From: Variovorax sp. Sphag1AA
GTDB lineage: Bacteria > Pseudomonadota > Gammaproteobacteria > Burkholderiales > Burkholderiaceae_C
Direction: 5' to 3'
Assembly: GCF_014192575.1 (NCBI RefSeq)
Contig: NZ_JACHYC010000003.1
Location: forward strand, 124,001-188,000
DNA: 64,000 nucleotides
Shown here: positions 43,979-53,258 of the stretch, one piece after another
Position numbering within the stretch: the first letter of the stretch is position 1
Layout: each line of letters begins with the position of its first letter
Made by a program: the position numbers and the translations under genes
The notes under the pieces: generated by a model
Seen by the model: the letters and a program-made list of their open reading frames with translations, nothing else
What the model was told of the DNA's origin: nothing
The model's database searches: none

Positions 43979-44995
43979 TCAGTTGAGCCGTTTGCCCAGT
44001 GAGATCGCGTAGGCCGGAGCGCGTGCCGCGAAGATTTCGTCCTTCGGCAGTCCAATGCCGTCGGCCAATCTGGCTGGATTGAAGATGTCGCCATCACAGC
44101 TTCCATCCGGTGCGAGGTCGATGATCGACAGCGTGCCCAGCCGCACGGTCTCCCGTTTGTCCTCATCGGTCCAACGTTGCGTCGTGTCCATCACCTGGTC
44201 ACCCGGTTGGTCGAGGATCGCCAGAATTTCAAATCGTACGGGACCTGAGGACAGGCGCTGCGCCAGGTCGGCTCGCAGGAAGTCGTTCGGGTGGGTCTTG
44301 GCTTCCTCCTCGTTCAAGGTGATTTCGCCGGCCAGGGGCACCACTTTGAACTTGATGAAGCGAGTTTCTCCCTTGTTGTTGGTCGCCGGGAAAGCGTGGA
44401 CGCCCCAGTAGAACGTTCCCGCCCAACTCCCCGGTAGTTGCCGCGCGCCGACGAAGTGCGCCTGGTTCAATGCCTCGGGGTTGGCAGCTCCAAAGTCCTT
44501 GAACACTTGCGGATCGAGCTTGCCATCCGGGCCCGCAGTACGGGCTTTCAGCGAGGCCAGCATCTGCGTGAGGTCTCGCGCAAAGTGCACCGGCGCATTC
44601 TCCAGCAGCAGATCCGAGCGATTGCTCTCGGTGCCCAGGTGCAAGGACAGGCCGCGCAGTGCGCCCTTGTTCGTGTCCGCAACATGCGGATTACCGCTGC
44701 TGACCGAAAACCGTGCCAGCACATCGGAAGCCTGTGTAAAGCTCTTTGAGCGTGTCACGCGTCCAGCAGTGGCTGCGGGCACGTAATGACTGCGCACGCA
44801 TGCGCCTTTGGCGAAGTTGGCGCGCGCGTGCGGCGGGTTGCCGGCCATTGTCTTGAGCGCGTCGACCAGATCGGCAGGGCTCGGCTTGGGTGACGTGTCC
44901 TGCGACTGCACTGGCGAGCTGACGATGGCTGCGAGCACGGCGCAGAAGGATGCAGTGCGACGGAACATGGCGGTGCGCTGACTGACGGACTTCAT
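43979..44995 (-). CDS. Exported catalase-fold haem protein, distal His replaced by Phe
   Basis: Catalase family peroxidase-like (SrpA group) protein of 338 residues with a signal peptide (MFRRTASFCAVLAAIVSS, cleavage near QSQ), so periplasmic. The proximal haem ligand pattern R-x-x-x-Y is present (RAPAY near the C-terminus), as are SVSSGNPHVADTNKGALRGLSL and the Asn position ENAPVHFAR. The distal motif normally VHAKG reads NFAKG (Phe61), so the catalytic histidine is missing. ATG 44995 follows AAGGAG. It is the last gene of an operon with a second catalase-fold gene and a GMC oxidoreductase; the gap from the latter is 64 bases. Confidence 0.85.
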   Translation of the reverse strand: MKSVSQRTAMFRRTASFCAVLAAIVSSPVQSQDTSPKPSPADLVDALKTMAGNPPHARANFAKGACVRSHYVPAATAGRVTRSKSFTQASDVLARFSVSSGNPHVADTNKGALRGLSLHLGTESNRSDLLLENAPVHFARDLTQMLASLKARTAGPDGKLDPQVFKDFGAANPEALNQAHFVGARQLPGSWAGTFYWGVHAFPATNNKGETRFIKFKVVPLAGEITLNEEEAKTHPNDFLRADLAQRLSSGPVRFEILAILDQPGDQVMDTTQRWTDEDKRETVRLGTLSIIDLAPDGSCDGDIFNPARLADGIGLPKDEIFAARAPAYAISLGKRLN

Positions 44996-45059
44996 GTGGA
45001 TTCTCCTTGGAGCCTTACTACGTTGGGATGGGGAACGGAAGGATTCGATGGCGGCCGGC

Positions 45060-46826
45060 TCAGACAGCGCGGAGGCGGTGCGCCGCGAGAATGAACTCGG
45101 CTGCCTTCTCACCGATGACCACGCAAGGGGCCATGGTGTTGCCACTGGTGACTTCGGGCATCACCGACGAGTCGGCCACCCGGAGCCTTTCGATGCCATG
45201 CACGCGAAGCCGTCCATCGACGACAGACATGGCGTCATGGCCCATGCGCGCGGTGCCGCACTGATGCCAATAGGTCACCGCCGCGTTGCGCGCGAAGTCC
45301 TCCATGGACTTCCGGTCGCGAAGACCTGGCAACACCTCTCGCTTGACCAGGGAGGCCATGGCGGAATGGGCGCCGAGTTCCCGGCACAGCTCGATGTTGG
45401 CAAGTGCCGTCTTCATGTCGTCGGGATGTGAAAGCGTCCTGGCATCGATCAGCATCGGATCGAAAGGGCCCGGCCCGGAGAGCTTGACCTTGCCTCTGCT
45501 CTTGGGGTGTGCGATGCCGGCGAACATGGTCCAGCCGTGCTCGGGGATGCCAAGCGCAGCGGTTTCGGCGCTCGGCACCGGGAACTCGACCTGGCAGTGG
45601 AACATGTCCGGCAGAGACAGCGACGGGTCGCTCGACCAGTAGAGCGTGGCTTCCGAGCCGCCATGTCCTATCGGTTGGGCCTGCCTGTATTCAAAGATGC
45701 AGCCGAAGGAAACGTGGTCCTGGTGGTTCTCGCCAACACCGGGCAGGTCCTGCACGACCGTGATCCCGTGGCGTTGAAGTTCATCGGCAGGACCGATGCC
45801 CGACTGCATCAGCACTTTGGGCGTATGGACGGCACCGAGCGACAGGACGACTTCTCGGTCGGCCATGTAGCGCTGCGTCTGCCCGTTGCGTCGTACCTCG
45901 ACGCCCACGGCTGTGCCGCCTTGCAGCAACAGACGGCACACGTGTGTCTGCGTGAGAACCACCAGATTGTCCTGACCGATCTTCGGATGAACGTAGGCCC
46001 GGTAGATCGACTGGCGGCGGCCGTCGCGAACGATCAGCTCGTTGATCGCCGCTCCACCGCGGCCTTCCATCATTTCGCCGTTGGGGTTCGGGTAGCCGGG
46101 AATGCCAAGCCGACCGGCCGCCTCGATCATCGCGACGGCGATGGGCTGGGGGTTGGCGGCAGACGCCACAAGCACCGGACCGCCCTTGCCGCGCCGCTTC
46201 GGATCGGGCTCGCCCTGCCAGTTCTCGATTCGGCGATAGACGTCGAGCACCGACGCATAGCTCCAGCTTGCATCGTCCGCAGTGCGCGCGAAGCCTTCCC
46301 AGTCGTTGCGGTGGCCGCGGGCCCAGAGCATCACGTTGATGCTGGAGCCGCCGCCCAGCACCCGACCCATGTTCAGAGGAATCGAGCGGCCGTTCAGATG
46401 TGCGTTCGGCTCGGCGCGGAAGTCCCAGTCTCGGCTGGTGCCCAGATTTGACGGCCACTGACCCGGCGTCATGACCTCGGGGACATCGTCGTCACCGCCG
46501 GCTTCGATCAGGAGCACGCGGACGGAAGAAACCTCGGCCAGGCGGCCGGCCAGCGCAGAACCAGCCGAACCGGCACCGCATACGATGAAGTCGAAGCGCT
46601 CGCCGTCGCCGACGTTGATGCCGGGTTGAATGGAATCGGAATGGGTCGACATGGCGTGATCCTTGGTTGGGTGCATGGAGGTTGGAGGCGTTACTGCGGT
46701 CTCGGTCGACACCGGTTGCTCCGGTGCAAACAGGTCCCATCCAATCCCGGCAAGGCCGAGCGCCAGGCTGCACGCGCCGAGTAGTTCCATGACTTGTCGG
46801 ACTGGAGAGGACGAACGGGTATCCAC
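45060..46826 (-). CDS. GMC family FAD oxidoreductase (choline dehydrogenase-like), possibly membrane anchored
   Basis: Flavoprotein of 588 residues: FAD motif FIVCGAGSAGSALAGRL, GMC signature GRVLGGGSSINVMLWARGH, second signature LSLGAVHTPKVLMQSGIGP and the C-terminal active-site region TYWHQCGTARMG with ADSSVMPEVTSGNTMAP. The GTG at 46826 follows AGAGGAG and adds a hydrophobic N-terminal helix (VMELLGACSLALGLAGIG), which would anchor it; ATG 46652 after AAGGA is the alternative soluble start. The family oxidises alcohols or aldehydes, giving quinol or H2O2. It lies 12 bases after one catalase-fold gene and upstream of another. Confidence 0.92.
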   Translation of the reverse strand: MDTRSSSPVRQVMELLGACSLALGLAGIGWDLFAPEQPVSTETAVTPPTSMHPTKDHAMSTHSDSIQPGINVGDGERFDFIVCGAGSAGSALAGRLAEVSSVRVLLIEAGGDDDVPEVMTPGQWPSNLGTSRDWDFRAEPNAHLNGRSIPLNMGRVLGGGSSINVMLWARGHRNDWEGFARTADDASWSYASVLDVYRRIENWQGEPDPKRRGKGGPVLVASAANPQPIAVAMIEAAGRLGIPGYPNPNGEMMEGRGGAAINELIVRDGRRQSIYRAYVHPKIGQDNLVVLTQTHVCRLLLQGGTAVGVEVRRNGQTQRYMADREVVLSLGAVHTPKVLMQSGIGPADELQRHGITVVQDLPGVGENHQDHVSFGCIFEYRQAQPIGHGGSEATLYWSSDPSLSLPDMFHCQVEFPVPSAETAALGIPEHGWTMFAGIAHPKSRGKVKLSGPGPFDPMLIDARTLSHPDDMKTALANIELCRELGAHSAMASLVKREVLPGLRDRKSMEDFARNAAVTYWHQCGTARMGHDAMSVVDGRLRVHGIERLRVADSSVMPEVTSGNTMAPCVVIGEKAAEFILAAHRLRAV

Positions 46827-46838
46827 TGTCGCGCTCCT

Positions 46839-47828
46839 CTACGCGCTCTGGATCTCGCGAGTGCGCCTGGCCAGCGAGATCTGGTACGCAGCGTGCCGCG
46901 CAACAAAGATCTCGTCGGGCGGCTCGCCAATGCCTTCGGCAAGATTCGCCGGATCGAATATCGCGCCGTCGCACGACTGACTCCGATCGATCGCGGTGAT
47001 CTCTATCGTGCCCAGCCGGACAGTGCTGCGCTCATCTTCGTCAGGCCAGCGCGCCGTGACATCCATGGTGGGATCGCCGGGGCGATCAAGGATGGCCAGC
47101 AAGTGGAATTTCACGCCACCATCGGCGATCCGGTGGGCCAGGTCGTCGAGCAGGAAGTCCGCTTGCAGGTTCTTTGCTTCATCGTCCGGGAAAGTGATCT
47201 CCCCGCCGACTGGTATCACTTTGAACTTGATGAATCGCACCTTGCCATCGAAGTTCGTCGCGGGAAACGAGTGGACGGCCCAGTACGTGGTGCCGGCGAA
47301 GCTGCCAGGCAGGGGCCTTGCAGCGATGAACCTGGCCTGATTGAGCGTCTCAGGATTTGCCTCCGAGAACGCCCTGAGTTTGTCTGCGTCCGGCTTGCCA
47401 TCCGCTGTTGGGATGCGCGCCTGGATGAATGCAAGCATCTGCTCGAGCGTCCTGGCGAAATGCACTGGCGCACTCTCGGTCAGCAGGTCGGAACTTTCGC
47501 CGTTGGCTTCAAGCCGGAAGCTGAAACCGCGCAGGACCAGCTTGTTGATGTCGGGCACGAGCGGATTGCCGCCACCCACCGAGAAGCGCCCCACAACGCT
47601 GCAGGGTTGTGTGAAGGTGTGGGAACGCGTTACCTGTGGAGCCTCTCCCGAGGGCGTGTACGTGCCGCGCACGCAGTACCCCTTGGCAAAGCTGGCGCGC
47701 ACACCTCGAGGATTTCCAGCAACGGACTTGAGCGCGTCGACGATCGCCAGGGGCATCGCAGGCCCTCGCGAGCCGGGGTCGACCGGGCCCTTCGTTTGAC
47801 TCTGGACTTCAAGAGTTGAAGCGGACAT
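46839..47828 (-). CDS. Catalase-fold haem protein, distal His replaced by Phe
   Basis: SrpA-group catalase-fold protein of 329 residues without a signal peptide, about half identical by eye to the exported paralogue two genes on. The distal motif reads SFAKG (Phe47 instead of His) and the distal Asn position reads TESAPVHFAR (Ser), while the proximal R-x-x-x-Y remains as RHAAY. This set of residues makes classical catalase activity doubtful; haem binding is likely. ATG 47828 follows GGAGAG. It is the first gene of the GMC operon and divergent from an AraC-type regulator. Confidence 0.87.
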   Translation of the reverse strand: MSASTLEVQSQTKGPVDPGSRGPAMPLAIVDALKSVAGNPRGVRASFAKGYCVRGTYTPSGEAPQVTRSHTFTQPCSVVGRFSVGGGNPLVPDINKLVLRGFSFRLEANGESSDLLTESAPVHFARTLEQMLAFIQARIPTADGKPDADKLRAFSEANPETLNQARFIAARPLPGSFAGTTYWAVHSFPATNFDGKVRFIKFKVIPVGGEITFPDDEAKNLQADFLLDDLAHRIADGGVKFHLLAILDRPGDPTMDVTARWPDEDERSTVRLGTIEITAIDRSQSCDGAIFDPANLAEGIGEPPDEIFVARHAAYQISLARRTREIQSA

Positions 47829-48098
47829 TGCAGCTCTCCAGTTGAACGGGTCATGCGTCTTTGGGCTTTCGAGGCCACGCCGTCAGTTTGGTGCGCAGTG
47901 CGATTCGCCGATTGAATGCATCAGCGAGGATTGGCGTCTTCTTGCGGACGTCTTCGCGATGAGACGCATGAGCCAAGGGAATCTCTCGAAAGCCGTGGCG
48001 CTTGCGGGCCAAACGACAGGAGGTCATGGCACTGGAGAAACATCCGTCGTGGGCGCTGCCCCGCACACTGCAGGCGTGCAAAGCATTGGAGTTGTGCA

Positions 48099-48881
48099 AT
48101 GGAATCGGCGCCTCGACTTGCAGCCCCATCCAGCGTCTGGAAGGAGCCTGCCATCACTGCCCGCATCATCGTTGCGCACAGCGCTGCGCTCGTGGGCGCA
48201 GGGCTGGCTGCGATGCTGCGCTCGACGAGCCATTGGGATGTCTGCCTTTGGGACGATTCAAGCGAGCAGCAGCGTCACCCGGTCTCCCGGCACCTACCGA
48301 TCATTGTGGGTGACGCGCCGATGATCGGCAGGGCACTCGAGAAGGCGAAGGCGGCTCGTGGCAACGGCGGCCCCTCAGGACCACGGGTGCTGCTGGTGCG
48401 CGGAGAGGAGCCGGTTGCCGACTCCATGGCGGAAGACGACGTCGATGGCAGCGTCTCGCTCGCTTGCGGTGCGGACGAGTTGATCGACGCCGTCCGCCGC
48501 CTGGCGTCGCAAGCGCCTTCCATGCGGGCGGCCCTGCCTTCGGACGCGCGTGGCGGTCTTGCGCCGTGGGTCTTGCGCCGCGTGCGTGAGCATGTGTGGA
48601 GCAAGCTCGCGGAGCGAATCGAACTGCGCGAACTCGCCGCAATCGCCGGCCTGTCGGCCTGCCACTTCAGCCGCGCCTTCCGGCAGAGCATGGGTTGCCC
48701 GCCACACCGGTATGTGATGGAGTGCCGCGTCGAGATGGCTGCTGCGGTGATCCGCCAGACTGAGCGTCCCTTCGGAGAGATTGCACTGGACGTTGGCTTC
48801 AGCGATCAGAGCCACTTCACGCGCACGTTCATGCAGTACATGGGCGAGACGCCGCGCGCCTTCAGGCGCCGCCACCGCTAG
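48099..48881 (+). CDS. AraC-type regulator with degenerate receiver domain
   Basis: A 260-residue protein. Residues 20-140 resemble a NarL-type receiver (ARIIVAHSAALVGAGLAAML, then RVLLVRGEEPVADSM and VSLACGADELIDAVRRLAS) but the acidic pocket before strand one's end is gone (AHS). An AraC double helix-turn-helix fills 150-258 (IAGLSACHFSRAFRQSMG, IALDVGFSDQSHFTRTFMQYM). ATG 48099 is chosen; a longer ORF upstream lacks a domain. It is divergent from the catalase/GMC operon and is the natural candidate to regulate it. The 270 bases between contain both promoters. Confidence 0.78.
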   Translation: MESAPRLAAPSSVWKEPAITARIIVAHSAALVGAGLAAMLRSTSHWDVCLWDDSSEQQRHPVSRHLPIIVGDAPMIGRALEKAKAARGNGGPSGPRVLLVRGEEPVADSMAEDDVDGSVSLACGADELIDAVRRLASQAPSMRAALPSDARGGLAPWVLRRVREHVWSKLAERIELRELAAIAGLSACHFSRAFRQSMGCPPHRYVMECRVEMAAAVIRQTERPFGEIALDVGFSDQSHFTRTFMQYMGETPRAFRRRHR

Positions 48882-49645
48882 TCCTTCGGGTCCGGGGCTT
48901 CGCCCGCCTCTGCGTCGATGGCGCTGACGGCCGCGAAGATGATCGCGCAGGTTTCCTTGGGCCGTGACAGGAACGGCACATGGCTGGACGCCACGGAACG
49001 GGTGCGAGCGCTGATGCGCCGCGCCGTGCTTTGCTGCAGCGCCGGAGGAATCACCCGGTCGTCCTCGGTGACCAGATACCACGAAGGCTTGTCGCGCCAT
49101 GCGGCCAGCGCCACCTTGTTGCCGAGTGCCTGAGGATGGATGGGGCGCTGGGTTGCCGCGAGCAAAGCGGCATTGGGCAATGGCAGGTCCTGCGCGAACC
49201 ACTGAGGCACTGCGCGCTGCGGAAACCAGAGATAGCCGCCCGAGTCCGCTTGCAGCAGGCTGGAATAGCCGAGGGGTATGTACGCCGAGAGCGTGTCCAG
49301 GGTCGATTCGCAGGGCGCCGGGGCAAAGCCGGCGACATAGACCAGTGCTGCGACGCGTTCCGATGCGCCGGCCTGCGTGATCACGGTTCCGCCCCAGGAG
49401 TGCCCCACCAGAACGACGGGATTGACTTCGCGCTCAAGAGCCCGGATGACCGTCGCGACATCCTGGCCGAGAGAAGCGAGCGATATCTGGATGGAGACCA
49501 CGCGCAACCCGTGGCTCTGGAGGCGCGCAATGACCTCCATCCATGAAGAGCCGTCGAGCCAGGCGCCATGCACGAGCATCACCGTCGCCCGCTTCCTGGA
49601 TGGAGCTGAAGCTGTCTTCATGAAGAAGGAGCTTTGCACCTCCAT
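48878..49645 (-). CDS. Alpha/beta hydrolase (esterase-like)
   Basis: Hydrolase of 255 residues: oxyanion motif VMLVHGAWLDGSSW, nucleophile elbow LVGHSWGG, acid in VTEDDRVIP and His in SSHVPFLSRP. This resembles the salicylate esterase/hydroxynitrile lyase-like bacterial group. ATG 49645 has GAGG upstream; ATG 49621 is possible and lacks a site. It is convergent with the AraC-type gene (stop overlap of four bases) and downstream of two AraC paralogues on the same strand. It is probably cytoplasmic; the substrate is unknown. Confidence 0.85.
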   Translation of the reverse strand: MEVQSSFFMKTASAPSRKRATVMLVHGAWLDGSSWMEVIARLQSHGLRVVSIQISLASLGQDVATVIRALEREVNPVVLVGHSWGGTVITQAGASERVAALVYVAGFAPAPCESTLDTLSAYIPLGYSSLLQADSGGYLWFPQRAVPQWFAQDLPLPNAALLAATQRPIHPQALGNKVALAAWRDKPSWYLVTEDDRVIPPALQQSTARRISARTRSVASSHVPFLSRPKETCAIIFAAVSAIDAEAGEAPDPKD

Positions 49646-49702
49646 GGCCTCGTGTCTTGCACAGGCATGCGGCGATTGGCGTCATCGCGCGATGCAAGGC
49701 AT

Positions 49703-50683
49703 TCAGATCATGAGTCCGTGGCCGCGACGGCGCAGTTGCGTCGCGGTCAGTCCGCAGCGCGTGCGCAAGGTGCGAGAGAAGGTGTTCATGTCCGCGAACC
49801 CGGCACGCCGGCCGATCTCGGACACGGACAGAAGCCGGAAGGCAGGCGAGGTCAGCATCCGCACCGAGATGTTGGTCCGCATGCTCACCAGCAACTCGCC
49901 AAACGTTTGCCCGTGCATGCGAAGCGTCTCGTGAATGACGTTCACTTCGACACTCAGGGATTTCGCCACGGCGCTGGCATCGAGACAGGGTTCCATGCAG
50001 CGCTGCGCCATGCAGTCCTCGATGCGGTTGCGCATCTGCGTGGTCCTGCCAGTCCAACGCCGGGTCGAGCCGCTCAGTTCGCTGGCGACCAGGGCGAGCA
50101 GCGCACCGACCTGGTCAACGATGACGCTTGGTGCCACGGGCGCACCCAGTACGGCCTGTGGCGATAGCTGAGCAGCGTAGGCCATCAACGGCCGACCCCA
50201 CGTCGAGTTCAGCGGCAGACGCTTGCCGACGATTTGCTCGGGCGAACGGATCCACCGATGGACCCAGTTGGCCGAAAGCTTCAGGTGCACGACCTCGTAA
50301 GGTCTGGCCAGGTGCAGGTCATGCGTGACGTTCGAATCGGTCAGTACGCCGTCGCCACGTTCGAGGAAGATCTCTTCGCGGTGCCGAATAGTCCAAGGCG
50401 AAGCAAGATTGACGATGAGGTGGAAGGTGTGATCGCCGCTGCATGCAAGATCGCCGCGCCTGCGATACGAACGATGCGGCGTGCCGGTCTGCCGGAGGAC
50501 TGAAACCGGCCCGAGATCCGCGATCGTCATGCTGGAAGTAAACAGCTTCGGGTCGCCGCTTTCGACGCGCATGGGAACGATGGCAGTCGTCAGCGCGTTG
50601 GCGAAGTAGTCAAAGCGTTGCGAAGGAGGGATGTCGTCCGTCGACCAGCGGGCGATGGTGGGCGGTGAGATCTGCAGGTTCAT
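49703..50683 (-). CDS. AraC family regulator, paralogue A
   Basis: Regulator of 326 residues in the group with an AraC-binding-like N-terminal domain: RWSTDDIPPSQRFDYFANAL, SVLRQTGTPHRSYRR, FHLIVNLASPWTIRHR. The C-terminal AraC double HTH is at about 225-320 (VIHETLRMHGQTFGELL, IGRRAGFADMNTFSRTLR). Its start overlaps the stop of paralogue B (ATGA), so the two are co-translated. The helices are more divergent than in its paralogues. It probably acts on the adjacent esterase or MFS gene. Confidence 0.88.
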   Translation of the reverse strand: MNLQISPPTIARWSTDDIPPSQRFDYFANALTTAIVPMRVESGDPKLFTSSMTIADLGPVSVLRQTGTPHRSYRRRGDLACSGDHTFHLIVNLASPWTIRHREEIFLERGDGVLTDSNVTHDLHLARPYEVVHLKLSANWVHRWIRSPEQIVGKRLPLNSTWGRPLMAYAAQLSPQAVLGAPVAPSVIVDQVGALLALVASELSGSTRRWTGRTTQMRNRIEDCMAQRCMEPCLDASAVAKSLSVEVNVIHETLRMHGQTFGELLVSMRTNISVRMLTSPAFRLLSVSEIGRRAGFADMNTFSRTLRTRCGLTATQLRRRGHGLMI

Positions 50684-51699
50684 GGCGTCTCGGCTCCCGC
50701 GATGAAGGCTTCCGGTAGCGTGGGCAATCCGTCACGCCGGATCTGGGAGGGGCTATGGCCCGAACGTGCGCGCACCACGCGGCTGAAATGCGACGCGTCG
50801 CAGAAGCCGCTGCGCCTCGCAATCTCGGAAACAGTCAGGCGCCTCAGCAGCGGCGACTGGAGCATGCGCATCCCGTTCTCGAAACGCATCCTCACCAGCA
50901 CGTTGCCGAAGGTGTCGCCGCACTTCTCGAAGCATCGATGAAAGCTCCGCAGGGGCAGGTCGAGGGATGCGGCAACCTCGCTCGCGGTCAGGGATGGGGA
51001 GGTGCTTCGCTGGCGCATGTGTTCCACGATCCGGTCGAACAAGGCGGTGTCCGAACGGGTGGGCCTGGAACTCGGGGGGCCCATGTCGTTCAGCGTCAGT
51101 GCGAGCAAGGAGCCGATCTGGTCCGCAATGACGGAGATCGGCAGTGGCGAGCGCAGTAGGAACTCCGCCGACAACGGCGCGATGAAGGCGGACAGGGCCC
51201 GGCCCCAACCCGTCGTCGCTTCGATGGGCCGCCCGATGAGCGCGCCTGGAGACGGCATCCACTGGCGCATCCAGCCTTCCGAGAACTTGACATGGACAAA
51301 TTCGTAGTCGGTCGCGGTGTCGATGTCGTAGACGATCTGCGAGTCGGCCAGCATCACGTCGCCCGGCGCCATTCTTGCGTGTCCGCGATGGCGGATGGTC
51401 CACGGGGCGCTCACATTCACGAGAAGGTGAAAGCTGCGCTCCTGGCTGCGGGCGAGGTCGCGCGCCTCGGTAAAGCACCTGTGCGCGGTGCCTGTCTGCC
51501 GCACGACCGCAAGGCCGCCGAGATCGGCCACTGTCATCTGGGCTGCAAAGTCAGCGCCCGGTTTTCGCGCGATCTGCATCGGGACCAGGGCCGAGCCCAG
51601 CGCGTCTGCGTAGTAGTCGAATCGCTGCGTGGACGGAACATCGTCCGTCGACCAGCGCTGAACCGGCAATTGCAAGGGAGACTGCACTTCGGACTCCAC
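50680..51699 (-). CDS. AraC family regulator, paralogue B
   Basis: Regulator of about 339 residues, same architecture as paralogue A: QRWSTDDVPSTQRFDYYADAL, AVVRQTGTAHRCF, FHLLVNVSAPWTIRHRG, and C-terminal HTH segments LDLPLRSFHRCFEKCG and IARRSGFCDASHFSRVVR. No ATG fits; GTG at 51699 gives a start just before the domain, but the ribosome site is weak and a longer start cannot be excluded. It is divergent from an MFS transporter gene, the likely target, with paired inverted sites between them. Confidence 0.82.
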   Translation of the reverse strand: MESEVQSPLQLPVQRWSTDDVPSTQRFDYYADALGSALVPMQIARKPGADFAAQMTVADLGGLAVVRQTGTAHRCFTEARDLARSQERSFHLLVNVSAPWTIRHRGHARMAPGDVMLADSQIVYDIDTATDYEFVHVKFSEGWMRQWMPSPGALIGRPIEATTGWGRALSAFIAPLSAEFLLRSPLPISVIADQIGSLLALTLNDMGPPSSRPTRSDTALFDRIVEHMRQRSTSPSLTASEVAASLDLPLRSFHRCFEKCGDTFGNVLVRMRFENGMRMLQSPLLRRLTVSEIARRSGFCDASHFSRVVRARSGHSPSQIRRDGLPTLPEAFIAGAETP

Positions 51700-51788
51700 A
51701 ACTCGTTGCGCAAAGGGGATTGTGCGCAGTTCCAGCGGTCGAACTTTGCCTGTCGTGCCACGGCGTGCCGGCAGTTTGGCCTCTGAGC

Positions 51789-51904
51789 GCCAAGTTTGTG
51801 GCCGCCCGGCGCTGCCAGAGCGCCTTGGCACACAAGGACCAGGCGGCGAAGCATGTCTGGCACATTGGAACAAGAGATGCTTACACTCCGCCTCCAAACT
51901 TGGC
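51789..51904. promoter_or_regulatory. Paired inverted 10-base sites between AraC and MFS genes
   Basis: GCCAAGTTTG (51789-51798) and its exact reverse complement CAAACTTGGC (51895-51904) flank a 96-base interval in the divergent region; a partial copy AGTTTGGCC lies at about 51773. Position and symmetry suggest binding by one of the neighbouring AraC proteins. Confidence 0.4.
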
Positions 51905-51927
51905 CCTCAGTCCATTGCAGTCTTGCC

Positions 51928-53253
51928 ATGAACGTTGCTTCCGTCTTCGCAGAGTTTCCGGCCCAGGCGCCTGTGGCTGAAACGGGTTCGGAATGGCCAG
52001 TCGCTCGACGTGTGCTTTTCGCCAGTTGTGTCGGCACGACGCTGGAGTACTACGACTTCTTCATCTATGGGCCGATCGCGGCCCTTGTCTTTGCCAAGGT
52101 GTTCTTTCCCCAGCAGGCAGAAGGGACGGCGCTGTTGCTGTCGCTTGCGACCTTCGCCATCGGGTTTCTGGCGCGGCCCATCGGCGCGGTCGTGGGCGGC
52201 CACCTGGGTGACCAGTTCGGACGAAAGAGGCCCATGCTTGCCAGCGTCGTGATCATGGGTCTGGCGACATTCGCGATCGGGTGCTTGCCGACCTATGCAC
52301 TCTGGGGCATCTGGGCGCCCATCCTGCTCGTACTACTGCGATGCGTGCAGGGCGTGGCCGTGGGAATGGAGTGGGGTGGCGCCGCCCTGATGCTGGTGGA
52401 GCACGCGCCCGCCTCGCGCCGCGCCCTGTACGGGAGCCTTGCGCACGCAGCCGCTCCTGCAGGAACAATCCTGTCGAGCGGAGTGATCGCCGTCGTGTCG
52501 GGCCTGCTGAGCACCGAGCAGATGCTGGAGTGGGGCTGGCGCCTGCCTTTTCTGCTGAGCGTGTTCCTGTTGCTGGTCGGCATCTACCTTCGGCTGCGCG
52601 TGCAGGAGACGCCGGTCTTCCGCAGGCTCGAGGCCATGAAAGCGCAGTCGCGTCTGCCCGTGCTCGCGGCGCTGCGTCGACGTCCGGTGCAGGTGCTGGC
52701 CAGCATGGGCGTGAAGATGGGCGACACGGCCAACGGATTCATTCTTGTGATCTTCGTGCTGGGCTACGCGACGCGGCATGCGGGCCTGTCTCCGAACACG
52801 GTGCTGAGCGCGACGATTGCAGCCAGCCTCGTTGCGCTGGCCGCAACGCCGCTGGTGGGGCATTTCAGCGATCGCTTCGGGCCCACGACGCCGATTGCCA
52901 TCGGCGGCGCCGCCATGATCGCGTGGGGCTTTCCGATGTTCTGGCTGGTGAACACCGGATCGGTGATGTTGGTCTACCTGGTGTTTTGCATCGGCCTCCT
53001 GATCACCTGTTTGATTGCGACGCCGGTGGCCGCCCTCTACGCCCAGCTGTTCGAGCCGAAGATGCGCTACAGCGGAATGTCGCTGGGCTTTCATCTCGGT
53101 GGCGTGTTGGGCGGAGGCCTGAGTCCGCTCATCGCCCAGGCCCTGCAGAACGCTGCAGGCGGCGCGACCTGGCCGGTGTCCGTCTATCTCATGGTGGTCG
53201 GCTTGATCGTTCTTGGCAGCGTTGCGGTCGCGCGAAGGTCCGTGCTGCCCTGA
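51928..53253 (+). CDS. MFS transporter, metabolite:H+ symporter (ShiA/ProP-like)
   Basis: Twelve-helix major facilitator of 441 residues. Family motifs: GTTLEYYDFFIYG in helix 1, GHLGDQFGRKRPML between helices 2 and 3, and GVAVGMEWGGAALMLVEHAP in the helix 4/5 region, as in ProP, ShiA and citrate/alpha-ketoglutarate carriers. ATG 51928 follows a weak site; the longer ORF begins in the AraC promoter region. It is five bases before a third AraC gene, forming a transporter-regulator pair, and probably imports a carboxylic acid or osmolyte. Confidence 0.92.
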   Translation: MNVASVFAEFPAQAPVAETGSEWPVARRVLFASCVGTTLEYYDFFIYGPIAALVFAKVFFPQQAEGTALLLSLATFAIGFLARPIGAVVGGHLGDQFGRKRPMLASVVIMGLATFAIGCLPTYALWGIWAPILLVLLRCVQGVAVGMEWGGAALMLVEHAPASRRALYGSLAHAAAPAGTILSSGVIAVVSGLLSTEQMLEWGWRLPFLLSVFLLLVGIYLRLRVQETPVFRRLEAMKAQSRLPVLAALRRRPVQVLASMGVKMGDTANGFILVIFVLGYATRHAGLSPNTVLSATIAASLVALAATPLVGHFSDRFGPTTPIAIGGAAMIAWGFPMFWLVNTGSVMLVYLVFCIGLLITCLIATPVAALYAQLFEPKMRYSGMSLGFHLGGVLGGGLSPLIAQALQNAAGGATWPVSVYLMVVGLIVLGSVAVARRSVLP

Positions 53254-53258
53254 GCCCG

